A stretch of DNA of 64,000 bases from an uncultured Shewanella sp. (GCF_947497935.1 NZ_CANMIO010000020.1:19471-83470), one strand, 5' to 3'. Positions 27,233 through 36,415 are shown, counted from the stretch's first letter. A program made the numbers and translations. The notes: a model not told the origin generated them from the letters alone.

Positions 27233-29314
27233 TTAACCTAACTGCCCTGCCACCATCAGCTCCCGCGTCTCCGGGATCTCATTGTAAGACAGTACATGCA
27301 AGCCGCGAGCAAACGCCAAGGCGTAGCGAGCCAATATCGGCCTTAGTTGTGGCGAAACCAACAACAGCGGGCTATGACCATGCTCCTTCGCTTGTGCGAG
27401 CAGCTGCGGCATCCGTTGTTGTAACTGTGCCAGCAGTTGAGGGTCGACAGGGAAACTATCCAAGGACCCCTTGCCCTGCTGCTGAGATTGATTGAGCGCC
27501 ACCATCAATGTCTGCTCAAGTTCCGGCGCCAGTGTCATCACATTAAGCTTAGGCTCTGCACCAACAATAGAGTGTAAGATGGTGTTGCGCAGCGCACAAC
27601 GCACATCGGCTGCAAGCAATACAGGGTCTTTACTGTTTTCACTGCAATCAAGCAAGGTTGTGGCAATGGTACGGATATCTTTCAGTGATACTTGCTCCTT
27701 AAGCAGTAAACGATACACCTTGAGCTGCAAGATAGGCGTCAAGGCAGCATTGAGCGACTCAGCCAATTTAGGTGACTGCTTCGCGAGTCTATCACTCAAC
27801 GCCAATACGTCGTCATGCTGCAACATATCCGGTAGCGACTCTCTAATAAGCTTACTGACATGAGTCGCGATAACCGTGGCATTATCCACCACCGAATATC
27901 CCAAGTTTAACGCTTTCGCTTTATGGTCTTGCTCAATCCAGATAGCATCCATCTGATAAGCGGGCTCTTTAGTAATAATACCATCGATCTCGCCAAACAC
28001 AGGACCACTCTTGATCGCCATTAAACGCTCTGGCTCTAATTCTGCTGTGACCACGGGGTTACCCATCATATTGATTTGATATGCATTGGGGGCCAAAGAT
28101 AGGTTATCCCTTACTCTCACCTCTGACAGCAAAAATCCCGCCTGCTCAGACAGAGTTCGACGAATACCTGTTAATCGTTTCTGCAACTCAGCCCCCTTAC
28201 TACGCTCAACCAAGTGCACCAAGCGATAGCCTAAACGCACTTCAATCAGATCCGTATAAGGCAGCGCATCCCAACTCGGCGCCGAGGGCTCGCTAAAGCT
28301 GCTTTCCCTTAGCTCCTCAACCTTAGACTCGGCAACCTTAGGTTCTGTTTGGCTCTGCTTCCAAGCCACAAACCCCAGTAGGGCTGCAAACGATAAGAAT
28401 ACAAAGGTTGGCATCCCGGGCACTATGCCTAAGACAAACATAACCAGTGCAGATGTCGCTAGCGTCTTTGGATTCGCCAGTAGTTGCTGACGCAACTGCT
28501 CAGGCATCTCTTCGGCATCGGATACACGAGTTACAATGATCGCCGCCGCAGTCGCAAGTAATAACGACGGGATCTGTGCGACTAAGCCGTCACCGATAGT
28601 CAGCAATGCATAGGTCTTAAACGCTTCACCCGCACTCAAGTCATGCATGAAGATACCGATCGCTAGACCACCCAGCATGTTGATGGCTAAGATCAACATG
28701 CTGGCAATGGCGTCACCACGGACAAACTTAGAGGCACCATCCATAGAACCATAGAAGTCGGCCTCACGTGCCACCTCTTGGCGCCTCTCTCTCGCCTGAT
28801 CTTGAGTCAAGACCCCCGCATTGAGATCGGCATCGATTGCCATCTGCTTACCGGGCAAGGCATCTAGGGTAAAACGTGCTGAAACCTCGGAAATTCGTTC
28901 GCCACCTTTAGTGATCACCACGAAGTTAATGATCATTAAGATTAAGAAGATCACCCCACCGACGACATAGTTACCGCCGATCACCACCTCACCAAAAGCT
29001 TGGATCACCTTACCAGCGGAATCGCCACCTTCATGGCCTTCAATAAGCACCACACGAGTCGAGGCCACGTTTAGAGTTAAACGCAGTAGGGTAGCGAGCA
29101 GCAGAACAGTAGGGAATACTGAGAACTCCAACGGTCTACGGATCGATACGCCAACCAATAGCACCATCACGGCTAGTACTATGTTGAAGGTAAACAAGAT
29201 ATCTAATAGCCATGGTGGTAAAGGCAAGATCACCATGGCCAATACGGCGAGTAGCATGATTGGAATGCCGATATAGCCTGGGCTACCGGCAAAAGTACGC
29301 TTAAACCAGTTCAT
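27233..29314 (-). CDS. flhA: Lateral flagellar export protein FlhA
   Basis: The large membrane subunit of the flagellar type III export gate; its cytoplasmic ring docks chaperone-substrate complexes. The 693 residues comprise about eight N-terminal membrane segments (to ~residue 320) and a C-terminal cytoplasmic domain. The family stretch FVVITKGGERISEVSARFTLDALPGKQMAIDADL is seen, with the FHIPEP-type loop in the membrane half. It is the last gene of the fliMNPQR-flhBA operon, ending at the bidirectional terminator. Lateral (secondary) assignment comes from the cluster as a whole. Confidence 0.95.
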   Translation of the reverse strand: MNWFKRTFAGSPGYIGIPIMLLAVLAMVILPLPPWLLDILFTFNIVLAVMVLLVGVSIRRPLEFSVFPTVLLLATLLRLTLNVASTRVVLIEGHEGGDSAGKVIQAFGEVVIGGNYVVGGVIFLILMIINFVVITKGGERISEVSARFTLDALPGKQMAIDADLNAGVLTQDQARERRQEVAREADFYGSMDGASKFVRGDAIASMLILAINMLGGLAIGIFMHDLSAGEAFKTYALLTIGDGLVAQIPSLLLATAAAIIVTRVSDAEEMPEQLRQQLLANPKTLATSALVMFVLGIVPGMPTFVFLSFAALLGFVAWKQSQTEPKVAESKVEELRESSFSEPSAPSWDALPYTDLIEVRLGYRLVHLVERSKGAELQKRLTGIRRTLSEQAGFLLSEVRVRDNLSLAPNAYQINMMGNPVVTAELEPERLMAIKSGPVFGEIDGIITKEPAYQMDAIWIEQDHKAKALNLGYSVVDNATVIATHVSKLIRESLPDMLQHDDVLALSDRLAKQSPKLAESLNAALTPILQLKVYRLLLKEQVSLKDIRTIATTLLDCSENSKDPVLLAADVRCALRNTILHSIVGAEPKLNVMTLAPELEQTLMVALNQSQQQGKGSLDSFPVDPQLLAQLQQRMPQLLAQAKEHGHSPLLLVSPQLRPILARYALAFARGLHVLSYNEIPETRELMVAGQLG

Positions 29315-29329
29315 TAATGCAAATAACCT

Positions 29330-30463
29330 TTAATCATGTTGTAAATTCTTCGGAATATAGAAGTGGGGTAAAGGCTCAGGCTTAGCCTGCTTGCCTTGTC
29401 TTGCAGCCCTGAGCTGCATCACATAACTCAAAACGTGGGCGATAGCGACGAATAAACCCGATGGGATCTGCTGCTCGACCTGAGTCGAATAGTAGATGGC
29501 TCGTGTCAATGGCGGTAGCTCAAGTACCTCGACCCCATTACGCTTAGCGATATCACGCATGTAGAGCGCTAACTCATCGGTTCCCTTCGCCAGCACATAG
29601 GGGGCATCCGCCTTATTCATGTCATATTTGAGGGCCACGGCGTAATGACTTGGGTTGACCAATAACACATCGGCTTTAGGTACTGAGACATCGGCTCTAG
29701 AGCGGCTTATCCGTTGCTGCATTTGACGGATCTTAGCCTTAATCTCTGGCTTACCATCCTGCTGTTTATGTTCATCCTTCACTTCTTGAAGCGACATTCT
29801 CAGCTCTTTATGATGATGCCAATACTGGTAAGGCACATCGATAAAGGTGATCAATAGTAGCCCCAAACCAAGATAAAGCATGGCTAGACTCAGCATATCT
29901 ATACCACGCATAACCGCCTCATCAACTGGCAATTGGCTGATGTTCATCAAGGTCTGTAGGTTCTTCTGTAAAAAAACCAGCATGATGCTGACCAGCAGCA
30001 CAATCTTAAGAATCGACTTAATCAGCTCGACTAAAGACTTTACCGAGGCCATTCTGCCAAGGCCTGCTATCGGATCGATTCGGCTGTATTTAAAGCCTGC
30101 ATTTTTAAAGTTAAACACCGGACCACCAGGCATAGCTCCGGCAATGATGGCTATCAAGGCCACCGTCAAAAAGAGTGGCCCCAGAATATTCAGCACTTCT
30201 AATAGAGAATGCGCAAGATGGCGAGTCATCATCCCCGGCTCATCTAACTGCGCCTTAGTAAATAACATATTGGTTCTAGTTAGCTCTGCGACCCTAACGG
30301 CAATCCAGTCTGCAGTCGTCGTCAGCAATAAGGAACAACCAATAATAAGCGCCGAGGAGGCTAAGTCTTTAGAGCGCGGTACCTGCCCCTGCTCCTTAGC
30401 CTTCCTTAATTTTTGCGGTGTCGCTTTTTCCGTTTTACTCTGGCCCGAGTCCTTACCGCTCAC
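29330..30463 (-). CDS. flhB: Lateral flagellar export switch protein FlhB
   Basis: Controls the substrate switch from rod/hook to filament proteins in the export gate. 377 residues: four membrane segments in the first ~215 residues, then a charged linker and the cytoplasmic domain. The autocleavage site, usually Asn-Pro-Thr-His, is Asn270-Pro271-Ser272-His273 here (DNA 29645-29656, LLVNPSHYAVAL). The N and P needed for cyclisation are kept. Its start overlaps the fliR stop by one base, and it is followed by flhA after 15 bp. Confidence 0.95.
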   Translation of the reverse strand: MSGKDSGQSKTEKATPQKLRKAKEQGQVPRSKDLASSALIIGCSLLLTTTADWIAVRVAELTRTNMLFTKAQLDEPGMMTRHLAHSLLEVLNILGPLFLTVALIAIIAGAMPGGPVFNFKNAGFKYSRIDPIAGLGRMASVKSLVELIKSILKIVLLVSIMLVFLQKNLQTLMNISQLPVDEAVMRGIDMLSLAMLYLGLGLLLITFIDVPYQYWHHHKELRMSLQEVKDEHKQQDGKPEIKAKIRQMQQRISRSRADVSVPKADVLLVNPSHYAVALKYDMNKADAPYVLAKGTDELALYMRDIAKRNGVEVLELPPLTRAIYYSTQVEQQIPSGLFVAIAHVLSYVMQLRAARQGKQAKPEPLPHFYIPKNLQHD

Positions 30464-31239
30464 TATATACCACCAATAAATTGATACATGGCAGACAAAG
30501 CATCTAAACAGAGGTCGCTATAGCGGGTCGGTAGACCGCTAAAGGAGAAGAACACACACAGTAGCCCCATTAACATAGACATAGGAAAGCCTAGGGCAAA
30601 CACGTTTAATGATGGAGCCGAGCGACTCAATACGCCGAAAGTGATATTCACGACTAACATGGCAAGGATCGCTGGCAAAGCCAGCATAAATGAAGCGGCA
30701 AAAATCCAAGAGATCCGACCGATAAGTCCCATTAGTGGAAGATCAAACACTCCCATTCCGATAGGCCATAATCTGAAACTATCCACCAAGATGCCAATCG
30801 CCACCAAATGGCCATCTAAAGCCAGAAACAGCAAGGTTCCATAGAGCATAAACCACAAACCCAAAAGAGGATTAGCACCACCACTTGAGGGGTCATTCAT
30901 CACGGCCATCGACAACCCCATCTGCATCGACATCATGGCGCCAAACATCGTCATCACATGGATCATTATCGATAAAAAGAGTGCCAGCATGAAACCAATC
31001 AATAACTGCTCGACGGCCAAGAACAGCGCATGAAACGAGATGGCATCGACTTCTGGAAAGGGAGGAAGTATAGGGGCAATCATAGCGGATATGCTGATAG
31101 CTAACAGGATCCGCACTGTGGCAGGAATATAGTTATTACCTAAGAAAGGCATCACCATAAATGCCCCCATAATGCGGCAAAAAGGCCACCAGAAGGTACC
31201 GATAAAGGTGCTGATCTGAATTGAGGAAAACGAAAGCAA
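30463..31239 (-). CDS. fliR: Lateral flagellar export protein FliR
   Basis: Forms the helical export-gate core with FliP and FliQ. 258 residues, almost entirely hydrophobic with about six membrane segments. Typical stretches are FVAF-like LLIGFMLALFLSIMIHVMTMFGAMMSMQMGLSMA and MNDPSSGGANPLLG in the periplasmic loop. Translationally coupled to flhB. Confidence 0.93.
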   Translation of the reverse strand: MLSFSSIQISTFIGTFWWPFCRIMGAFMVMPFLGNNYIPATVRILLAISISAMIAPILPPFPEVDAISFHALFLAVEQLLIGFMLALFLSIMIHVMTMFGAMMSMQMGLSMAVMNDPSSGGANPLLGLWFMLYGTLLFLALDGHLVAIGILVDSFRLWPIGMGVFDLPLMGLIGRISWIFAASFMLALPAILAMLVVNITFGVLSRSAPSLNVFALGFPMSMLMGLLCVFFSFSGLPTRYSDLCLDALSAMYQFIGGI

Positions 31240-31250
31240 TCAGTAAGTCC

Positions 31251-31520
31251 TCAACCTATGATATGGGGAATATTCATAAACAAACGATTGAAGAAGTCGC
31301 CAATCTGCTGCAATAACCATTCACCCGCAAAGACCACCATCAATAGGGTCAAAATTAATCTTGGTAAGAAGCTTAAGGTTTGCTCATTCACCTGAGTTGC
31401 GGCCTGAAACACAGCGATCAGCAGGCCGACTAACAAGCCTGGAACCACTAAGACGCCAACCATAGCAACCACCAGAAAGATGGCTTCAGAAAACATCGAC
31501 GTTAATTCATTAACATCCAT
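31251..31520 (-). CDS. fliQ: Lateral flagellar export protein FliQ
   Basis: A small two-helix export-gate subunit present in four copies. 89 residues with two membrane hairpins, FLVVAMVGVLVVPGLLVGLLIAVFQAATQVNEQTLSFLPR; the loop VNEQTLSFLPR is the family hallmark. The start is only 4 bp after the stop of the unrecognised 48-aa ORF, so its translation is probably coupled to that ORF. Confidence 0.95.
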   Translation of the reverse strand: MDVNELTSMFSEAIFLVVAMVGVLVVPGLLVGLLIAVFQAATQVNEQTLSFLPRLILTLLMVVFAGEWLLQQIGDFFNRLFMNIPHIIG

Positions 31521-31524
31521 ATGG

Positions 31525-31671
31525 CTAAAACACCCCAGCTATGAGCATAGAGATAACGGCTGGCCAATCATTTAATACCACTAAAACGGTCATCATCAAG
31601 CCAAGAAACAGATGAATAATATCGGCGATGGAAACAGCTAATTCCTGCTCATCCTGCAGCTTAATACTCAT
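31525..31671 (-). CDS. Unrecognised 48-aa membrane protein between fliP and fliQ
   Basis: Read on the minus strand from ATG 31671 to TAG 31525. An AGGAAGG ribosome-binding site lies 8 bases upstream. The product starts MSIKLQDEQELAVSIADIIH, then has one hydrophobic segment (about residues 18-34) and a second short hydrophobic end after NDW (residues 37-48). It overlaps neither fliP (35 bp upstream) nor fliQ (4 bp downstream). It is not part of FliP or FliQ, both of which are full length. It has no match I recognise. It could be a FliO-like helper for FliP (lateral clusters lack fliO) or a cryptic ORF; only one piece of evidence, the good ribosome-binding site and tight packing, supports it. 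Confidence 0.55.
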   Translation of the reverse strand: MSIKLQDEQELAVSIADIIHLFLGLMMTVLVVLNDWPAVISMLIAGVF

Positions 31672-31706
31672 TAAAATACCTTCCTAATCGTGCAACAGAA
31701 TCTAGG

Positions 31707-32435
31707 CTAACCATAGCTGGCCACCAAGGTGCTCACCGTCATCGACCAGCCATCGACTAACACAAACACCATTAATTTAAACGGCAATGAGATAATCAGT
31801 GGTGACAACATCATCATCCCCATAGACATCAACACACTTGCGACTACCAAATCGATGACCAAAAACGGCAGAAACAACAAGAAACCAATCTGAAATGCGG
31901 TCTTTAATTCGCTCAATACGAAGGCAGGCATCAGCACAAAAAATGGGATTTCATCGGCAGTCAACGTTACGGGTTCACCGGCAATCTTCAGCATCTGCTC
32001 AAGATCCGTTTCACGAGTTTGCGCCAACATAAATTGACGCAATGGCACTTCGCCACGTGCAACTGCCTCCGGAAGCTCTATCTGCCCCATGTCATAGGGT
32101 AGAAATGCATCGTCATAGATTGCCTGCCCGACAGGACGCATAATAAAAATAGTCATAACTAAGGCGATACCGATTAACACCTTGTTTGGCGGGCTTTGCT
32201 GTAAGCCTAAGGCTTGACGCAAAATAGCTAACACGACAATTATTCGAGTGAAACTGGTGAGCATCATCAACAATGCGGGAAGAAAGCTCAGCACTGTCAT
32301 TAAGGCTAAGATTTCTAGTTTTACACTCACAGCCTGTGTCTTATCACCATCGGCCAGAGAAAATAACGTCAACCCATCACTTGCATAAGCCGCCGATGAA
32401 AAACTCAACACAAGAACCAGCAACACTCGCCACAT
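31707..32435 (-). CDS. fliP: Lateral flagellar export protein FliP
   Basis: The central pore-forming component of the export gate. 242 residues with a cleavable signal peptide (to AAYA near residue 18), followed by four membrane segments. Family stretches: LTSFTRIIVVLAILRQALGLQQSPPNKVLIGIAL, IPFFVLMPAFVLSELKTAFQIGFLLFLPFLVIDLVVASVLMSMGMMMLSP. It is 2 bp from fliN and precedes the 48-aa ORF. Confidence 0.96.
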   Translation of the reverse strand: MWRVLLVLVLSFSSAAYASDGLTLFSLADGDKTQAVSVKLEILALMTVLSFLPALLMMLTSFTRIIVVLAILRQALGLQQSPPNKVLIGIALVMTIFIMRPVGQAIYDDAFLPYDMGQIELPEAVARGEVPLRQFMLAQTRETDLEQMLKIAGEPVTLTADEIPFFVLMPAFVLSELKTAFQIGFLLFLPFLVIDLVVASVLMSMGMMMLSPLIISLPFKLMVFVLVDGWSMTVSTLVASYG

Positions 32436-32437
32436 AG

Positions 32438-32794
32438 TTAGTCAGCAGCTCCAGTTAGGCTGGTCGCTTCCACTTCGAGCAAGCGCACGCCGTAGCGACC
32501 ATTAACTTCAACGACTTCGCCACGTCCAAGCAATGCACCATTGACACGGATATCTAGAGGTTCACCCACCATACGATCTAGCGCAACGACATCACCTTCG
32601 CCCATTTGCGCCAATTCACCTAACGACATTTCTACACTGGCGAGCTCTAACGTCACATGAACGGGAAGCTGATGAAAAAATGATATATCTTTTACAGGCT
32701 TAGCTTGAGCCTTAGGTTCGCGGATCGGCTCTTCAGCAAAAAAATCATCATCGAGTAAAAAGTCTTCATCTTGCAAAATATTATGTTCAGCCAT
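32438..32794 (-). CDS. fliN: Lateral flagellar C-ring protein FliN
   Basis: The lower C-ring subunit. 118 residues: an acidic N-terminal ~45 residues and a SpoA-like C-terminal domain (LPVHVTLELASVEMSLGELAQMGEGDVVALDRMVGEPLDIRVNG). Overlaps the fliM stop by 8 bp, so translation is coupled. Confidence 0.93.
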   Translation of the reverse strand: MAEHNILQDEDFLLDDDFFAEEPIREPKAQAKPVKDISFFHQLPVHVTLELASVEMSLGELAQMGEGDVVALDRMVGEPLDIRVNGALLGRGEVVEVNGRYGVRLLEVEATSLTGAAD

Positions 32795-33668
32795 TGGATT
32801 GTTCCTCCATTTGAAAGGCTTCTTGGGTCAATTTGGCCACCATCTGCCCCTCATGGGTATGAACTGTGGCGTAAAAAAGTGGGCGTTTACCGACGGTAAC
32901 AGGACAGCGAGAGTGCAGGTTCATAGGTAAAATATCGCCTACGGCTAATTTCTGCAGTGATGTCACTGGCATGCTCTGATGTCCTAACTCGAGTAGCGTT
33001 CTAAGCGGGATCTGCTTCAGTCTGCCAGCCAACTTTTCGGCTAAAGCGGGGTCGGCTTGATATTGGCTAGGCTGCTCAGCCATCAATTCCAATAGGTGTT
33101 CAGCCATATAAAAACACAGAGCGGGACCACTGTGAGCGGCTGGAAAGCTCAGTTCGCAACAGACAGGAGCCTTGATAGGAGCTGTATTCATTACTAGCTC
33201 AAGCTCTAATTTATCCTCATCGATTTCGATGATCGGGAATGTCCTTATCACCGCCATCATTAAGCGTTTAACCAGACGAAACTCTGACTGGCTCGGAGCT
33301 CTTAAGGGAGAATGCAACGCACTAGCAAAACTCCCGTAATAACCACTAGCAAGTTGATCCAGTGTGCATTTATCGATTAGCCACCAGCCCAGCTCCACTC
33401 GGTTATAACTAAGTAAAAACCAAGCATGATGCAATTGAGGGGTGACGGGTTGAGTTTTCGCTGTTAGCGAAACTTTTGACAGCGCATAGTGACCCTGCCG
33501 AGTAATCGGTGTCAGCAGCTCATTAACAGCATCGATCATTGGCCGCTGGCATGACTCTAATTGCATCAATAATCGACTTCTAGCCAACTTCTCTTTAATC
33601 AAGACAACAGGTCTAACCTCTCCCACCTGACTAGATTTAATTAGATTGGCTTTAGCAGTTGTTTTCAT
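32787..33668 (-). CDS. fliM: Lateral flagellar C-ring switch protein FliM (lacks N-terminal CheY-binding motif)
   Basis: C-ring component linking FliG and FliN. About 293 residues from ATG 33668 (a GTG at 33680 adds four residues). The central CheC-like domain and C-terminal SpoA domain (LQKLAVGDILPMNL ... KRPLFYATVHTHEGQMVAKL) are present. The N-terminus, MKTTAKANLIKSSQVGEV..., contains no LSQDEIDALL-type segment, which in chemotactic FliM binds CheY-P. FliM of secondary flagella in Shewanella putrefaciens also lacks that motif, and CheY does not act on that motor. So this motor probably turns without switching by the usual route. First gene of the operon; no clear promoter was found upstream. 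Confidence 0.88.
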   Translation of the reverse strand: MKTTAKANLIKSSQVGEVRPVVLIKEKLARSRLLMQLESCQRPMIDAVNELLTPITRQGHYALSKVSLTAKTQPVTPQLHHAWFLLSYNRVELGWWLIDKCTLDQLASGYYGSFASALHSPLRAPSQSEFRLVKRLMMAVIRTFPIIEIDEDKLELELVMNTAPIKAPVCCELSFPAAHSGPALCFYMAEHLLELMAEQPSQYQADPALAEKLAGRLKQIPLRTLLELGHQSMPVTSLQKLAVGDILPMNLHSRCPVTVGKRPLFYATVHTHEGQMVAKLTQEAFQMEEQSNG

Positions 33669-33680
33669 CCTAAATCTCAC

Positions 33681-34209
33681 ACAAAAAGATCGTCAAATAT
33701 TCGACGCGAAATTAAATAAGCAATTAAAATGACGAACGACAAAATAATGACTAAATAAATAAATCGCGCAACAAATATAACAAAACATATTGCAAGGCAA
33801 TATTAATCAACCACTCAAAATAAACAGTGCCGAATTAAAAAATAGAAATCCCTATAAAGCGACAGTTTTAAGAAAAACTTTAATTTATTTTCAATTATTT
33901 TAAGGGTTACAGAAATAACAGCTAAAATCAACAAGATACAATTAAAATAGTGACTAAAGCCAAGGCTGAACAGTCTTCAGCCGTATTAAAAACAAACAGT
34001 TCTACACTGGAAATTAATAATCGCAAGCTTACATCACATCTACAACAAATACACTCAACTTTAAGATAAGTTTTAAAACCTTGATTGACACGTAAAACAG
34101 AAATAAAAAGTTTTACATATTTTAGTATTACGTGTTTAATTGGCAACCTTAAAAAATTTAAAACCAAAATAATAAAGTTCAAGCATCTAAACTTAAGGGT
34201 TGTTAACAA
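33681..34209. other. Divergent 530-bp AT-rich region between fliM and motY
   Basis: No convincing gene. It should hold promoters of both the fliM and motY-lafK operons. One inverted repeat stands out at 33964-33982 (GGCTGAA-CAGTC-TTCAGCC). A half-site TTGGCAAC at 34140 resembles a sigma-54 -24 box but lacks the -12 GC. An open frame on the minus strand across 33928-34209 has non-coding composition and was rejected. The length is unusual for a flagellar divergon and suggests several regulatory inputs. Confidence 0.5.
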
Positions 34210-35121
34210 TTGAAACTGTCAGTTTATATATTAATCTGTTTAATTTTTATTTGTACAAACATCACAAATAACGCACTCGCTGTGCCTGTTAGCTATCAAA
34301 CTCCTTTTGAAAAAGCTCATTGGCAGTTTTCAGGAGATCAGTTTGGCTGTGAAATTACCCATAGAGTTCAGAGCTTCGGCACATTACAACTCAGCGCGGC
34401 TCCTGGTGAACCTCTCGCCCTGTCTCTGCAAGCTGACTGGCTCTCACTAAATAATACCCAGAGCCAAGCTTGGGTTGTCCCCGCCTCTTGGCAGGAAAAG
34501 ACACAGCATCCACTTGCCGAGACCTCATTAAATTGGTTTGGATCCAAGGCAATTAGCCAGAAAAGTACTGCAGCTTTTTTAGAAGCCCTTGAGCAGGGAC
34601 ACACCTGGCAAGTCGCTATCACTAGCCCTGACAGTCAGTACCTAATCAATGCCAGCCCAGTATCAACCCGTTCAGTAGCGAATCAATTTAGGCTCTGTCG
34701 CCAGCAATTACTGCCAAAACCTTTCACCTACTTACGACGCTTAGAGCTCAAGTTTGCTCCTAACTCAAGTCTTTTAAATGCCTCTCATGAACAAGATCTC
34801 TATGCCGTCTATCGCTACATTCAAGCCGATCCTAGTATTGTTGAAGTCTTGGTCGACGGTCATGCCGATGCTTCTGGTGACCACTTAGCTAACTTAGTAC
34901 TGAGTAAAGAGCGCTCCGATGAAGTGGTATCTCGATTAATAGAACTTGGGGTATCGGCAAAGATGATCCAAACACGACACCACGGTACCCGAACGCCAGT
35001 CGCTAGCAACAACAGCACCGAAGGCCGAGAGCTAAACCGTCGAGTCACCTTACGCCTAGTAAAAACGGTACAAAACGCCACGAAAACCTCTGCTTCGAGA
35101 GCAAAAAATGAATCCTTCTAG
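34210..35121 (+). CDS. motY: MotY-like stator-ring protein (lateral)
   Basis: A periplasmic protein that forms part of the T-ring stabilising stators around the basal body in Vibrio and Shewanella flagella. 303 residues starting at TTG with a signal peptide (cleaved near NNALA), an N-terminal beta-rich domain and a C-terminal OmpA-like peptidoglycan-binding domain (VLVDGHADASGDHLANLVLSKERSDEV). MotY at the head of the lafK operon is the known order in Vibrio parahaemolyticus lateral genes. Stop overlaps lafK start by 14 bp. Confidence 0.9.
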   Translation: MKLSVYILICLIFICTNITNNALAVPVSYQTPFEKAHWQFSGDQFGCEITHRVQSFGTLQLSAAPGEPLALSLQADWLSLNNTQSQAWVVPASWQEKTQHPLAETSLNWFGSKAISQKSTAAFLEALEQGHTWQVAITSPDSQYLINASPVSTRSVANQFRLCRQQLLPKPFTYLRRLELKFAPNSSLLNASHEQDLYAVYRYIQADPSIVEVLVDGHADASGDHLANLVLSKERSDEVVSRLIELGVSAKMIQTRHHGTRTPVASNNSTEGRELNRRVTLRLVKTVQNATKTSASRAKNESF

Positions 35122-36415
35122 TTTAAGATTTATCGGCGCAGATCTAAGCCAATCTAGCCAGAATAGACTGAAACAGCAGGGCTTTAATTTATGGCAGTCC
35201 GAAGACAAAGACTGCCCTTGGTTAAGCTTAATCAATCTTTCTCATTGCACGAGTCAGGATGTGGCTGGACGTCTCCGTCAATATCCAGGTAAGCACCAAG
35301 TCGCCCTACTCGATCCAGAACAAACTGAGCTTGCCAGTATCGCCATGCAGTGCGGCGTACAAGACTATTTGTTACTGCCGATAGATGAAGAGCAACTGTG
35401 TTCACTTCTACAAAGACTGCGCCGTTTAGAATTGCCCAATAATGAATTAATTTGTGCAGCCCCTGTCAGCCGCCAATTACTTATGTTGGCCCATCGCGCA
35501 GCAAATACCGAAGCCACAGTACTACTATCGGGAGAAAGCGGAACAGGTAAAGAACCGCTGGCTCGCTATATTCATCGTCATTCTAATCGTGCAGATAAAG
35601 CCTTTATCGCAATCAACTGCGCAGCGATCCCTGAAAGCATTTTAGAGTCCATCCTGTTTGGCCACATCAAGGGCGCATTTACCGGTGCCACAACAGACCA
35701 GCCCGGTAAATTCGAACTTGCTAATGGCGGAACCCTACTACTCGATGAAATCGGAGAGATGCCGCTGCTATTACAAGCCAAGTTGCTGCGAGTACTACAA
35801 GAGAGAGAGGTTGAGCGATTAGGTTGTCACAAATCAATTGCGTTAGATATTCGGGTCATTGCCGCCACCAACAAAGATCTACGGCAAGCGGTTCAAGATG
35901 GCAAATTCAGAGAAGATCTCTTCTACCGCTTGGATGTATTACCGATCAAGATATTGCCACTGCGCCAGAGACGTGAAGATATTTTGCCCATCGCCGAGCA
36001 TTTTCTACAACGCTATAAAATCCTCGCTGCTAATCAGCAATGCTACTTCAGCGAACAGGCACAAAACTTACTCTTAAGCCACGACTGGCCCGGTAACGTG
36101 CGCGAGTTAGAAAATACCATTCAACGAGCGCTGGTTATGCGACGTGGTCAAGCGTTACAAGCCGAGGAATTGGGTCTTGTCAATCAAGACGGTTCTGCAT
36201 TAGTAGAGCAAAGTGAGTTGGGGCTTAAGGCGTCAAAACGCCAAGCGGAGTTCCAATACATAATTGAAACTCTTAAACGTCATAACGGCCATCGTAACAA
36301 CACAGCAAAGGCTCTAGGAATGACCACCAGAGCACTTAGATACAAGCTAGTACAGATGCGTGAAGAAGGCATTGATATCGAGCAGATCCTGTCGCAATCG
36401 GGACATGCTGCATAA
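35108..36415 (+). CDS. lafK: Sigma-54-dependent activator of lateral flagellar genes
   Basis: Master regulator of the lateral cluster, activating RpoN-dependent promoters. 435 residues: an N-terminal receiver-like domain without obvious phosphorylation residues (residues ~1-115), an AAA+ domain with Walker A GESGTGKE, GAFTGA sigma-54 contact loop, and LLDEIGEM, and a C-terminal Fis-type helix-turn-helix (HRNNTAKALGMTTRALRYKL). All elements for activating sigma-54 are intact. It is translated from within motY and sits just ahead of fliE, so it controls the operon it belongs to and, by family knowledge, the flg and laf operons. Confidence 0.94.
   Translation: MNPSSLRFIGADLSQSSQNRLKQQGFNLWQSEDKDCPWLSLINLSHCTSQDVAGRLRQYPGKHQVALLDPEQTELASIAMQCGVQDYLLLPIDEEQLCSLLQRLRRLELPNNELICAAPVSRQLLMLAHRAANTEATVLLSGESGTGKEPLARYIHRHSNRADKAFIAINCAAIPESILESILFGHIKGAFTGATTDQPGKFELANGGTLLLDEIGEMPLLLQAKLLRVLQEREVERLGCHKSIALDIRVIAATNKDLRQAVQDGKFREDLFYRLDVLPIKILPLRQRREDILPIAEHFLQRYKILAANQQCYFSEQAQNLLLSHDWPGNVRELENTIQRALVMRRGQALQAEELGLVNQDGSALVEQSELGLKASKRQAEFQYIIETLKRHNGHRNNTAKALGMTTRALRYKLVQMREEGIDIEQILSQSGHAA

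Noticed and set aside
29880..30479. 199-aa frame antisense to flhB
   Set aside because: Mirror of the FlhB membrane region; FlhB is strongly supported on the other strand.
33928..34209. 93-aa open frame on the minus strand before motY
   Set aside because: Composition is typical of translated AT-rich non-coding DNA, with no ribosome-binding site or known domain, and it fills the shared promoter region.
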